Shown in pieces: positions 51,114 through 58,786 of a stretch of 64,000 nucleotides of DNA. The position numbers and the translations under genes were made by a program. The notes below the pieces were generated by a model that saw nothing but the letters and a program-made list of their open reading frames with translations, searched no databases and was not told where the DNA came from. Numbering within the stretch: the first letter of the stretch is position 1; the number at the start of each line of letters is the position of its first letter. Origin of the DNA: an uncultured Eubacteriales bacterium (GTDB lineage Bacteria; Bacillota; Clostridia; Peptostreptococcales; Anaerovoracaceae); contig CAJTYS010000019.1 in assembly GCA_910583765.1 (NCBI GenBank), forward strand, positions 1 to 64,000, written 5' to 3'.

Positions 51114-52252
51114 AATTAGAAGACATTAGAAAAGACATCGACAAGGTGGACACCCAAATTTGCCAGCTGTTCAAAGAACGGATGGATCTAGCCCTGGAAG
51201 TGGCCAAAACCAAAGAAGAAAACAATCTGGCCGTCGCCAATGTTTCCAGGGAAAAGGAGATCCTGCACCGCATTTCCGAAGAAATCGGTGAACCGCTGGA
51301 CAGCTATGCCCGCATCCTGTTCAGCACCCTGTTTGACTTGAGCCGTTCTTATCAGAACAATTACCTTTCCCGCATTTCTGACATTGGAGATCGGATCCAA
51401 AAGGCCCTGGAAGAAACGCCAAAGCTGTTTCCAAAGAAAGCGGTCGTGGCCTGCCAGGGTGTGCAGGGCTCTTACTCCCAGGCTGCCTGCGAAAAGCTGT
51501 TTGAAGTCCCAAGCACCATGTATTTCAACAGTTTTGAGGGCGTGTTCAACGCAGTGGAAAAGGGCCTGTGCCAGTACGGGATCCTGCCGCTGGAAAATAG
51601 TTCTTACGGCTCTGTGGGCACGGTATATGATTTGATGAAAAACTACAATTTCCATATTGTCAAGAGCATCCGTCTGCGGGTGAACCACAGCCTGCTGGCT
51701 AAACCAGGCGCGCAGCTAAGGGATATCAAGGAAATCTTTTCTCACGAGCAGGCTATCGGCCAATGCGGGGAATTCCTGAAGACCCTGAAAGATGTGAAGA
51801 TCACTGTATGTGAAAACACTGCGAGAGCGGCGAAGATGGTGGCGGAATCCGACAGAAGCGATGTGGCGGCCATCTGCTCTAGAGACTGCATGGAGCTGTA
51901 TGGGCTGGAATCCCTCAACAACAATATTCAGGTCAGTGACAACAATTATACCCGCTTTATCTGCATTTCTAAGAACCTGGAAATCTACCCAGGAGCCAAC
52001 AAAATCAGCCTGATGCTGTCCCTGCCCCATAGACCGAGCTCTCTATACCATATGATCGCCAAGTTTTCCGCCCTGGGTGTGAATTTGACAAAGCTGGAAT
52101 CCCGCCCAGTGCCTGGCAGCGATTTTGAATTCATGTTTTATTTTGACATGGAGGCTTCCGTATATTCGCCGGAGGTGGTGAATCTGCTGGGACAGCTGGA
52201 AAATCAGCCGGAAATCTTTGTGTTCCTGGGCAGTTATTCGGAAACCATCTGA
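51110..52252 (+). CDS. pheA: Bifunctional chorismate mutase / prephenate dehydratase
   Basis: A 380-residue P-protein. AroQ-type chorismate mutase occupies about 1-90 (LEDIRKDIDKVDTQICQLF with catalytic residues, VSREKEILHRI). Prephenate dehydratase spans about 110-285 (ACQGVQGSYSQAAC, GILPLENSSYGSVGTVYDLM, NNYTRFICIS with the catalytic Thr-Arg-Phe). An ACT domain follows, about 290-375, with ESRPVPGSDFEFMFYFD, which binds Phe for feedback inhibition. The ATG overlaps the aroC stop as ATGA. It commits prephenate to phenylalanine, fitting the Phe-rich leader. Confidence 0.95.
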   Translation: MKLEDIRKDIDKVDTQICQLFKERMDLALEVAKTKEENNLAVANVSREKEILHRISEEIGEPLDSYARILFSTLFDLSRSYQNNYLSRISDIGDRIQKALEETPKLFPKKAVVACQGVQGSYSQAACEKLFEVPSTMYFNSFEGVFNAVEKGLCQYGILPLENSSYGSVGTVYDLMKNYNFHIVKSIRLRVNHSLLAKPGAQLRDIKEIFSHEQAIGQCGEFLKTLKDVKITVCENTARAAKMVAESDRSDVAAICSRDCMELYGLESLNNNIQVSDNNYTRFICISKNLEIYPGANKISLMLSLPHRPSSLYHMIAKFSALGVNLTKLESRPVPGSDFEFMFYFDMEASVYSPEVVNLLGQLENQPEIFVFLGSYSETI

Positions 52253-52293
52253 CATGCTTTTGATGGAAAAATCTCTTGAAAGGAGGATCTGCC

Positions 52294-53262
52294 ATGACAT
52301 ATGGTTTGATTGGGGAAAAGCTGGGTCACAGCTACTCGAAGATCATTCATGAAGCGCTGGGCAGCTATGAATATCAGCTGCTGAGCCTCAGCAGCGAGGC
52401 CTTTGAAGCTTTTGTGAAAAAGCGGGATTTTAAAGGCCTGAACATCACGATCCCCTATAAAAAGGCGGTCATCCCTCTCTGCGACCAGGTTTCAGAACTG
52501 GCACAGGAAATCGGCGCGGTGAACACCTTGTATTTCCAGGATGACGCGCTCTGGGGCACTAACACGGATTATTACGGTTTCCTTTACGCTGCCAAAGCCG
52601 CAGGCATTTCCTTTACGGGAAAAAAGGTCCTGATCCTGGGAAACGGCGGCACCAGTCTCACTGCCCGTAAAGCGGCCCGAGACAGCGGCGCCAGTGAAAT
52701 CCTCGTTGCCTCCAGGCGGGGTGAGCCGGGCTGCGTGTCCTATGAAGACCTTGCTTTTCATGAAGATGTGGAGGTCATCATTAATACTACGCCAGTGGGC
52801 ATGTATCCGGGCAACGGCAGGCGCCTGGTCGATCTTGCCCGCTTCCCTGCCTGTGGCGGGGTCGTAGATGTGATTTACAATCCATTGACAACAGAACTGC
52901 TGCGCCAGGCAGAGGAGCTAAGGATCCCCTGCGCCAACGGGCTGCCTATGCTGGTGGCCCAAGCAACGGCAGCGGCGGAGTATTTCCTGGGACATGGCGA
53001 TTTTCAGCAGCAGAACGAGAAGGTTCTGGCAATGCTTCGGGCAGAGATCGAAAACCTGGTGGTTCTGGGCGGCTCTGAGGAAGCCGCGAGGACAGCGGCT
53101 TTGGAGCATGGGAAAATCTTTTCGCCCCTTACTGACCTTTCTGCGGCCATGGAGCTTGGAAAGGAAAAGGGATTGTTGATCCATGTGCCTGACAAAGCTG
53201 CCTGCTCCGCGGAACATCTGCGTACCCTGACGCAGAATGGGAGAGTGTTGGAAGAGCGTTAG
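52294..53262 (+). CDS. aroE: Shikimate dehydrogenase with degenerate shikimate-kinase-like tail
   Basis: A 322-residue protein; residues 1-245 are an ordinary AroE reducing 3-dehydroshikimate with NADPH: KLGHSYSKIIHEALG, NITIPYKKAV (catalytic Lys), NTDYYGF (catalytic Asp92), GNGGTSLTARKAARD (NADP loop) and NTTPVGMYP. Residues about 250-322 form an extension starting EIENLVVLGGSEEAARTAAL and ending HLRTLTQNGRVLEER. It lines up with the start and middle of a shikimate kinase but lacks the GxxxxGKS/T P-loop. I infer a decayed AroE-AroK fusion. The start follows AAAGGAGG. Last gene of the aro operon. Confidence 0.92.
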   Translation: MTYGLIGEKLGHSYSKIIHEALGSYEYQLLSLSSEAFEAFVKKRDFKGLNITIPYKKAVIPLCDQVSELAQEIGAVNTLYFQDDALWGTNTDYYGFLYAAKAAGISFTGKKVLILGNGGTSLTARKAARDSGASEILVASRRGEPGCVSYEDLAFHEDVEVIINTTPVGMYPGNGRRLVDLARFPACGGVVDVIYNPLTTELLRQAEELRIPCANGLPMLVAQATAAAEYFLGHGDFQQQNEKVLAMLRAEIENLVVLGGSEEAARTAALEHGKIFSPLTDLSAAMELGKEKGLLIHVPDKAACSAEHLRTLTQNGRVLEER

Positions 53263-53323
53263 AACAATTAGATTGGTATTATTGTTGTTTTTTTCAGAGC
53301 GGGAATGGGAGACCACGGGGAGT

Positions 53324-53349
53324 GGGGCGGCAAAGCGCCGTCCCGCTTA
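53324..53349 (+). terminator. Probable terminator of the aro operon
   Basis: GGGGCGGC (53324-53331) pairs with GCCGTCCC (53337-53344; one G-U), loop AAAGC, followed by GCTTATTTT. The U tract is interrupted, so efficiency is uncertain. A weaker AACAAT/ATTGTT hairpin followed by TTTTTTT lies just before it (about 53264-53293). Confidence 0.55.
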
Positions 53350-53364
53350 TTTTGCGTTTCATCG

Positions 53365-53520
53365 CTATCTGCGGAATCTGATGTCTTCCTCTATTTTTTT
53401 CAATAATTTGTAACTCTTGTATACCAACACAAAAGTCGCTACGATCAGAACGATGAGCACGGCTGGTATCAGGAACTGATAGAGCAACAGAAGGATCGTA
53501 GGTGTCCAGGCTTCTAACAT
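53365..53520 (-). CDS. Small membrane protein (51 aa)
   Basis: A 51-codon gene starting ATG at 53518-53520, eight bases after AAGGAGG (53529-53535), and ending TAG at 53365-53367. The protein has a short N-terminus (MLEAWTPT), one long hydrophobic helix (about residues 9-36, ILLLLYQFLIPAVLIVLIV and onwards) and a basic/acidic tail (KSYKLLKKIEEDIRFRR). The ribosome site lies in the end of aroK, 20 nt upstream, so the two are cotranscribed. I do not recognise a family. A single-span membrane protein is likely. Confidence 0.72.
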   Translation of the reverse strand: MLEAWTPTILLLLYQFLIPAVLIVLIVATFVLVYKSYKLLKKIEEDIRFRR

Positions 53521-53540
53521 GGCGTTGGCCTCCTTTTTTA

Positions 53541-54140
53541 TCATTGTGTTTTCGTTAACTTTTTCTCTATTTCTTCACAGATCTCCTGCTCTGATTTGCC
53601 ATCTGTTTCAATAATGACATCTGCTGCGGATTCGTATTTTTCACGCCGCTGCTCCATCAATCCGGCGATAAAAGAAACGCTCTTGTCATTCTCCAGGATC
53701 GGCCGGTCGTGGCTGTCTTTTACCCGCTCATGGATGGTTTCTGGAGAAGCAGTAAGCAGCACGATTTTTCCACTTTTTTTCATGGCTTTCACATTGTCTG
53801 CCCGTAAGGGTGTGCCGCCGCCGCAGGAAATAACTGCGTTGCTCTGCCCCTGCAGTTCCATCACCAATTGCGTTTCCATCTCCCGAAAACGCGCTTCACC
53901 ATAAGTTTCAAAGATGTCAGGGATGCTCATTCCCGCCTGGTCCGCAATGATTTTGTCCATTTCCACCATTTCCATGGCAAACATAGCGCTGAGACGCTGG
54001 GCAATGGTGGTTTTTCCAGTCCCCATGAAGCCGATGAGGAAAACATTGTGGCTAAAATGGGCTCCTATATGCAAATCCCTGCCGTTTTCACTGCTGCGGC
54101 AGGGTATGCTTTTTTTTGCTGTGTTCTTAGCTTGTTTCAT
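53541..54140 (-). CDS. aroK: Shikimate kinase
   Basis: A 199-residue kinase phosphorylating shikimate at O3. VFLIGFMGTGKTTIAQRL (P-loop, about 33-50), MVEMDKIIADQAG with the shikimate-binding Asp, ARFREMETQLV with the conserved Arg, and SCGGGTPLR (about 109-117) are complete. The first 28 residues are not part of the usual fold and the exact start is uncertain, because no strong ribosome site precedes 54140. It is convergent to the aro operon and supplies the step missing from it. Confidence 0.93.
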   Translation of the reverse strand: MKQAKNTAKKSIPCRSSENGRDLHIGAHFSHNVFLIGFMGTGKTTIAQRLSAMFAMEMVEMDKIIADQAGMSIPDIFETYGEARFREMETQLVMELQGQSNAVISCGGGTPLRADNVKAMKKSGKIVLLTASPETIHERVKDSHDRPILENDKSVSFIAGLMEQRREKYESAADVIIETDGKSEQEICEEIEKKLTKTQ

Positions 54141-54268
54141 ATATGTATGCTCTCGCTTTCATCGCTTGGCTTTAAAAATGTTAAATACACCGATGTGTAT
54201 ATCAACTCGGCATTGCCAGCGACCATAATCATTGATCAATGCGCGCTGCTGGAATTTCAGGCAGCTGC

Positions 54269-54946
54269 TCATTTCCGAAGCTGCTGTTGCTGCATTCCGT
54301 CCTGTACGACCATTTCTTTCAGCCGGTCTATGTGAAGGTCAGCTGCGGCTCTAGCGTCCTCTGCCCTGCCGTCTCGGATCGCCTCCATGATCTGGCGATG
54401 TTCCTCCGGCATGTTCTCGGCCCGCCGGAATTCCCCATAATAGATGTAACGAAACCGCAGTACCAGCTCCTGCAGCTGCTCGATCATATGCACCAAAATA
54501 CTGTTGTTGCAGGATTCTACGATGATCCTGTGGAACCTGGTGTCATAGGCGATCATGTTTTCCGTATTGCCTTCAGCCACTGCCAGGTTGTACGAGTCAG
54601 AAGCCCGTTTCAACTCTTTCATCTGTTCTTCGTTCATACGGGACGCAGCGAAAAACGCGGCAAGGCCTTCCATGTCCTGCCTGACTTCCAGAATATCTAC
54701 CATGTCTTTTACGGATATTTGAGAAGCATATGCGCCGCGCCGAGGTTCGATTGTAATGAGCCCTTCCTTTTCCAGTTTCCGAATCGCTTCACGAATTGGA
54801 GTTCTGCTGACTCCCATGTCTTCTGCCAGTTCTACTTCCATCATCCTGGTTCCGGGAACGATCTTTCCGGTCAGGATCTGCATTTTTAGTTCCTCATAAA
54901 CGATTTCTCGCAGGGGTCTGTGGTTTTGAATATCAAAGTTTAACAT
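54269..54946 (-). CDS. GntR-family (FCD) transcriptional regulator
   Basis: A 225-residue FadR-type regulator: winged helix about 10-75 with GVSRTPIREAIRKLEKEGLI (about 48-67), then an all-helical FCD domain with DTRFHRIIVESCNN and EEHRQIMEAI metal-type motifs. It lies 16 nt downstream of ispE on the same strand and is likely cotranscribed with it. The effector and target genes are unknown. Confidence 0.88.
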   Translation of the reverse strand: MLNFDIQNHRPLREIVYEELKMQILTGKIVPGTRMMEVELAEDMGVSRTPIREAIRKLEKEGLITIEPRRGAYASQISVKDMVDILEVRQDMEGLAAFFAASRMNEEQMKELKRASDSYNLAVAEGNTENMIAYDTRFHRIIVESCNNSILVHMIEQLQELVLRFRYIYYGEFRRAENMPEEHRQIMEAIRDGRAEDARAAADLHIDRLKEMVVQDGMQQQQLRK

Positions 54947-54962
54947 CCCTCATCCTCTCTGA

Positions 54963-55910
54963 CTAACAGGTGGTCCTGGTCCAAAATGTTTCTTTGTAAT
55001 ATGCTTTTAATGCTTCGCAAGCAATCTGTGCTTCCTCTCTATTCCTACATAAAGCAAAAATCGTCGGCCCGCTTCCACTCATCAATACTGGATTTTTTTT
55101 CAGCAGGCTTTGCACTTTGTGCTTTGTATGCATAACATTAGGATACCTTGTAAGCGTGAAATTTTCAAGTACATTTACCATATTTTTTTGAATTGTCTTA
55201 AACCTTTTTTTGGCTAAGGCATCCACCAGTTCTTCGATGTCAGGCCGTTCTTTGATCTGGTCCAAACGCAGGCCCTGGTAGGCTTCTGCCGTGGAAACGC
55301 CGATGGGCGGCTTTGTCAAAATCAGGTGGCTCCGCAGGCCCTTTGACAGCGGTTCCAGGTCAGTTCCAGTCCCTCTGGCTACTGCGCAATGAGCAGCCAT
55401 GGGGTCCCTGCTCAGGCCAAGGTCCATATTGGTTTTGGCTTGTCCCATGATGGAAAAAGGAATATCAGAACCTAACTGCTGACCTATGGAGCAAAGTTCT
55501 GAAACATCCAGCCCCAATTCCCACAGAGCGTTTAGGGCGTGGATGACGGCTGCTCCGTTTCCGCTGCCGCCAGCTAGCCCCGCGGCTACTGGGATCCGCT
55601 TTTTGATATCAATGCGGATTTTTCCCTGCCGTCCGCTGCCATAGAGTTCTGCCATGAGCGCAGCGGCTTTGTATGCCAGGTTTCTTTCATCCCTAGGGAG
55701 CCATGGCCGATTGGTCGATACCTCAATGTCAATGTCTTTTCCATGAAGGTTTTCTCCTATTGCTGGCTCTTTCCATTTTACAGACACATTGTCATGAAGG
55801 AGGATCTGCTGCATGACCATTTCCACTTCGTGGTATCCATTTTCCAGTCTGCGCAGAACATCCAGGCAAAGATTGATTTTTCCATAAGCTCTGATTTGTA
55901 TTTGTTTCAT
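54963..55910 (-). CDS. ispE: 4-diphosphocytidyl-2-C-methyl-D-erythritol kinase
   Basis: A 315-residue GHMP kinase of the methylerythritol phosphate isoprenoid pathway. RAYGKINLCLDVLRRLENGYHE (N-terminal substrate loop; Lys and Asp conserved), IPVAAGLAGGSGNGAAVI (ATP loop, about 97-114) and VLMSGSGPTIFAL near the C-terminus identify it. The loop has GNGAA where most have SNAAA. The start at 55908-55910 follows AGGAG; sixteen upstream codons lack a signal. Confidence 0.94.
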   Translation of the reverse strand: MKQIQIRAYGKINLCLDVLRRLENGYHEVEMVMQQILLHDNVSVKWKEPAIGENLHGKDIDIEVSTNRPWLPRDERNLAYKAAALMAELYGSGRQGKIRIDIKKRIPVAAGLAGGSGNGAAVIHALNALWELGLDVSELCSIGQQLGSDIPFSIMGQAKTNMDLGLSRDPMAAHCAVARGTGTDLEPLSKGLRSHLILTKPPIGVSTAEAYQGLRLDQIKERPDIEELVDALAKKRFKTIQKNMVNVLENFTLTRYPNVMHTKHKVQSLLKKNPVLMSGSGPTIFALCRNREEAQIACEALKAYYKETFWTRTTC

Positions 55911-56010
55911 GAATCGTTCTCCTGTTAGAACAAAGTCGTTTTTCTGATGCACTTTCACTGATGGACTTTGTTGATATTCTGGAAATGCTGTTCTTGATAT
56001 TCCCCATTAG

Positions 56011-56045
56011 ATAAAAATGAGCGGAACATTCCCGCTCATTTTTAT
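56011..56045. terminator. Bidirectional terminator between ispE and the Ig-like gene
   Basis: ATAAAAATGAGCGG (56011-56024) and CCGCTCATTTTTAT (56032-56045) form a perfect 14-bp stem with a 7-nt loop. The A tract gives a T tract on the minus strand, so it should end transcription of the 56071-56955 gene before ispE. Confidence 0.9.
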
Positions 56046-56070
56046 CCAGGAATCTTCGATTCCATCATTT

Positions 56071-56955
56071 TTATTTCTTGTTTTTGTTGGATTTGTTTTT
56101 TGTGTTTCGTTGTTTGCCGGTTTGGTTCTTTGGTCTTGTGCCGCTGTTCTTTTTCTGCGCTTGAGGTTTCTTCTTTGGCGCTTTGTACTTTCCGCCGGCA
56201 GCGGAAATCGGCCGTGGACCTGTTACTCGTTTGTTATTGGAGATTGGTTTCTTTTCTTCCAGATCCTCGAGAACTTCTCGCTCTTTTTCTGCTCGTTTGG
56301 CTGCCGCAGCCGCCTGCTTTTCTTTGTTCTTTCTATCTTTTTCTACGATTTCTTCAACAGATTTTCCAGTGCGCTTCGCCTCTTTGTATGGATTGACGGT
56401 TTCCGTCTTTCCTTTGTTAGCTCGCTCTTTTTCCTGCTGTTTCTTCATGCTCCTGGAAGTGAAGAAAATCATGCCCACCATCATCACGCCCATCATGATC
56501 ATATTGACAGTGGTGGCTTGGGTACGGTTCAGGGTGGTGAAAGCGACTTTATCCTGCGTGGTCAGGGTGTCGCCGTTGGTTGCCTGAAATCCCGGGTCAA
56601 TGGTCAGTGTATATTTGGTATCATCTTTGATTTTGGTCTGGTCACTGCTCAATACCATGACCTGGCCTTCTTCTTTTGGATTGTAGGCCACATAAATAGG
56701 CAGTTCTTTGCCTTTTTCATCTACCAGCTTCACCTTTTCTTTGTTGGCTTTCCGAATCTCCTTTGTTTCTGGCCGCACATCCTGATTGAACCAGATCTTG
56801 ACACTGACATTTTCTACGGAAGTGCCTGTGGCTCCGTCTTTTGGGTACTGGTCTTGTATGGTCAAACCGCCCTGTGCAGCAAAGCACATGGGTGCTGATA
56901 TGGCAGCTAGTATAAAGGAAAGGCATAGGATTGCGCCAATTCTTTTCATAGTCAT
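56071..56955 (-). CDS. Exported Ig-like membrane protein with lysine-rich tail
   Basis: A 294-residue protein with an N-terminal signal sequence (cleavage near FAA, residue 27), an SbsA Ig-like domain (about 30-145; YPKDGATGTSVENVSVKIWF start and YTLTIDPGFQATNGD end), one transmembrane helix (about 150-170) and a long basic cytoplasmic tail. The tail is a Lys/Glu/Ala coiled-coil-like segment followed by a Lys/Asn/Gln-rich end. This topology, an external Ig-like domain and a nucleic-acid-like basic tail, is odd. ATGA overlap with tadA favours 56955, although a second ATG six bases later is possible. Confidence 0.75.
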   Translation of the reverse strand: MTMKRIGAILCLSFILAAISAPMCFAAQGGLTIQDQYPKDGATGTSVENVSVKIWFNQDVRPETKEIRKANKEKVKLVDEKGKELPIYVAYNPKEEGQVMVLSSDQTKIKDDTKYTLTIDPGFQATNGDTLTTQDKVAFTTLNRTQATTVNMIMMGVMMVGMIFFTSRSMKKQQEKERANKGKTETVNPYKEAKRTGKSVEEIVEKDRKNKEKQAAAAAKRAEKEREVLEDLEEKKPISNNKRVTGPRPISAAGGKYKAPKKKPQAQKKNSGTRPKNQTGKQRNTKNKSNKNKK

Positions 56956-57413
56956 ATTTCCTCCGACTTCTTTTTCCTAAGTTCTTTAAAAAATGTTTTC
57001 AATATGTCTTGACACTCCTGCCGCATGATTCCGCTCTCGATCTCCACATAATGGTTGAGCTTCGGCTCTTGGGGAATGTTGAAAACAGAGCCGCAGGCCC
57101 CGCTCTTGGGATCCATGGTGCCGATGCAGAGCTTTTCGATCCGAGCCCATACAATTGCCCCTGCGCACATGGCGCATGGCTCGGCTGTGACGTACAGGCT
57201 GCATCCTGACAACCGCCAGCCGCCTAAATGTTTGGCAGCCTCTCTCAGTGCCAGTATTTCTGCGTGGGCGGTGGGATCTTTCAAGGTTTCCGTCAGATTG
57301 TGCCCGCGTCCTATGATCTCGCCGTCCTTTTCTACCACTGCTCCAATTGGGACTTCCTCAAGGGTATAAGCAATTTTTGCCTCTTTCAAGGCTTCTGACA
57401 TAAAGTTTCTCAT
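56952..57413 (-). CDS. tadA: tRNA-specific adenosine deaminase
   Basis: A 153-residue zinc deaminase making inosine at the wobble position of tRNA-Arg(ACG). The zinc site is complete: HAEILAL (about 51-57; His ligand and catalytic Glu) and TAEPCAMCAGAI (about 76-87; two Cys ligands). PIGAVV and GACGSVFNI are also conserved. Start codon 57413 or the ATG twelve bases later cannot be separated, since no strong ribosome site is present. It overlaps the Ig-like gene by 4 nt. Confidence 0.93.
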   Translation of the reverse strand: MRNFMSEALKEAKIAYTLEEVPIGAVVEKDGEIIGRGHNLTETLKDPTAHAEILALREAAKHLGGWRLSGCSLYVTAEPCAMCAGAIVWARIEKLCIGTMDPKSGACGSVFNIPQEPKLNHYVEIESGIMRQECQDILKTFFKELRKKKSEEI

Positions 57414-57782
57414 ATATCATATGATTTTACCATATTTTTTAGCTTGTATCAAGGAAAATCGAGCTTGGATTTTGGAATCGTGGGTTGAATTTTTTGCCTG
57501 ATGCCCGGTTTTTTATGTTGCAAAAAGACCCTTGAAAACAGCCTTGGCTTTGTCTCAAAGATCTTTTCGCAAGTTTGCAGTTGTAATCTCCTTTTGGTAA
57601 TCCCCTTTTGTATCATCAAGGATATCACTTTTTGAGGAGATTGTCATTGACGGCATAGTTGAATGTTAGCTTTATCCATATGCGCCCCTAAGGTTTACGG
57701 CAAAGGCCGCGCTGTGCGCTGGTCTGTCGAAGATTTTGCGTCATCCAGCGGCCCTGTCCGCTGACCTGCCAAATCTTTCGTG
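57414..57782. other. Gene-free stretch with weak repeats
   Basis: No convincing gene, tRNA or SRP RNA is present, although small RNA genes often lie near tadA. A possible minus-strand hairpin AAAAGATC/GGTCTTTT followed by T lies near 57527-57570. Two imperfect 42-bp tandem units (57707-57748 and 57749-57790) run into the end of the XRE gene. Confidence 0.5.
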
Positions 57783-58145
57783 TCATCCGGCTGCGCTGCT
57801 CGTGTGTCTCAGATAAAGCCTGCGATATTTTTTGACTCGTATACGATGCCTGGCCACTGCCATGTCTATGGAAATCATGTCTGGCACTGTGAAGTTCTCA
57901 GGAGTCTCCTGGGCTTCCTCTGGATCGGAGAGCAGGTCGCCAAGGCTGATCTCATATAATTTCATCAGGGCGAACATGGCGTCCGCAGGTGGGTAGTTGC
58001 TCCCGCTTTCATATTTATATATGGCCTGTACAGAGCCTAGGCGAAGATATTCTCTGACTTCATTGATTGAAAGTTTTTTTGCTTTGCGAAAGCGTTTTAA
58101 GTTACGGCCAATGAGCTTGATATCGTATTCTGGTCGATGCTTCAA
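57783..58145 (-). CDS. XRE-family helix-turn-helix regulator
   Basis: A 120-residue protein with an N-terminal Cro/CI helix-turn-helix (about 10-65): LIGRNLKRFRKAKKLSINEV, QAIYKYESGSNYPPADAMFAL. The C-terminal half is short and basic (RVKKYRRLYLRH). The stop codon falls within the first unit of a 42-bp imperfect repeat, so the C-terminus may have been altered recently. Target genes are unknown. Confidence 0.82.
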   Translation of the reverse strand: MKHRPEYDIKLIGRNLKRFRKAKKLSINEVREYLRLGSVQAIYKYESGSNYPPADAMFALMKLYEISLGDLLSDPEEAQETPENFTVPDMISIDMAVARHRIRVKKYRRLYLRHTSSAAG

Positions 58146-58220
58146 TGATTTCCCCTCCCTTTGCGATGTCTTTCATCCTTTATTATCTATTTATTGGTTT
58201 TTTTACCATTTACACGATCT

Positions 58221-58249
58221 AGTTTATCATGCTTTGATTGAAATGGCAA
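58221..58249 (-). promoter_or_regulatory. Promoter of the XRE gene
   Basis: Minus-strand TTGCCA (58244-58249), 17-bp spacer, TAAACT (58221-58226). Predicted start is near 58214, about 70 nt upstream of the ATG. Confidence 0.55.
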
Positions 58250-58355
58250 GAGGGGTTTATGATTTATTTGGATTGAATTTCCATTAGGCTAAAAGTTGTG
58301 ACACGATTCATCTGCGGAAGAAAAGCTTGCCCCCGGACAACTATTGATAGCGACT

Positions 58356-58625
58356 TTAACGCTTCCAATCTTCAATCCCATATTTCTCCATGAGCGCTTT
58401 GGCTCTTGCCTCGCCTGTTTTTGTTATATATACGGATTTTGATCGATGCGAGCCTTGCCGTATATGATCCTCTTCATCCAGTTTGTTCAAGATGCTAAAA
58501 TCATAACCTTTCCATGCGCGCTTGGCACTTGGGTCCGCAAGCCGGCCCTGCTCTGTGAAGTGGGACAGGTAAAGCAACAACATCGTCAATTCTTCCATTG
58601 CGGTTTCTGCGTCCGTTTTGTTCAT
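58356..58625 (-). CDS. Small conserved protein (DUF6429-like)
   Basis: An 89-residue protein: MEELTMLLLYLSHF, KRAWKGYDFSILNKLDEEDHI and SVYITKTGEARAKAL. The pattern suggests a small winged-helix or helical protein of the DUF6429 type. GGGAGG precedes the ATG and a TATAAT box lies about 45 bp upstream on the minus strand. Function unknown. Confidence 0.65.
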   Translation of the reverse strand: MNKTDAETAMEELTMLLLYLSHFTEQGRLADPSAKRAWKGYDFSILNKLDEEDHIRQGSHRSKSVYITKTGEARAKALMEKYGIEDWKR

Positions 58626-58786
58626 ATTGACCTCCCGATTACTTGCTAAAATTTAGCTGAATTATAACACTATTCCGTTTCGTCGAATATATTTTACAGT
58701 TTCCCTAATTCGTCCATCATGGCAGGCCTGTGCTTGTATTGGATTTTCCATTCTGCGGCGATTTCTGCCGGGTGCCTCCAGTGCTG

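Noticed and set aside
57447..57614. A 55-codon minus-strand frame between tadA and the XRE gene
   Set aside because: No ribosome site and no recognisable composition bias towards a real protein; the region looks non-coding.
57414..57782. Small SRP RNA near tadA
   Set aside because: The conserved GGTCAGG...GGAAGG...AGCAGCC core of bacterial SRP RNA is absent on both strands.
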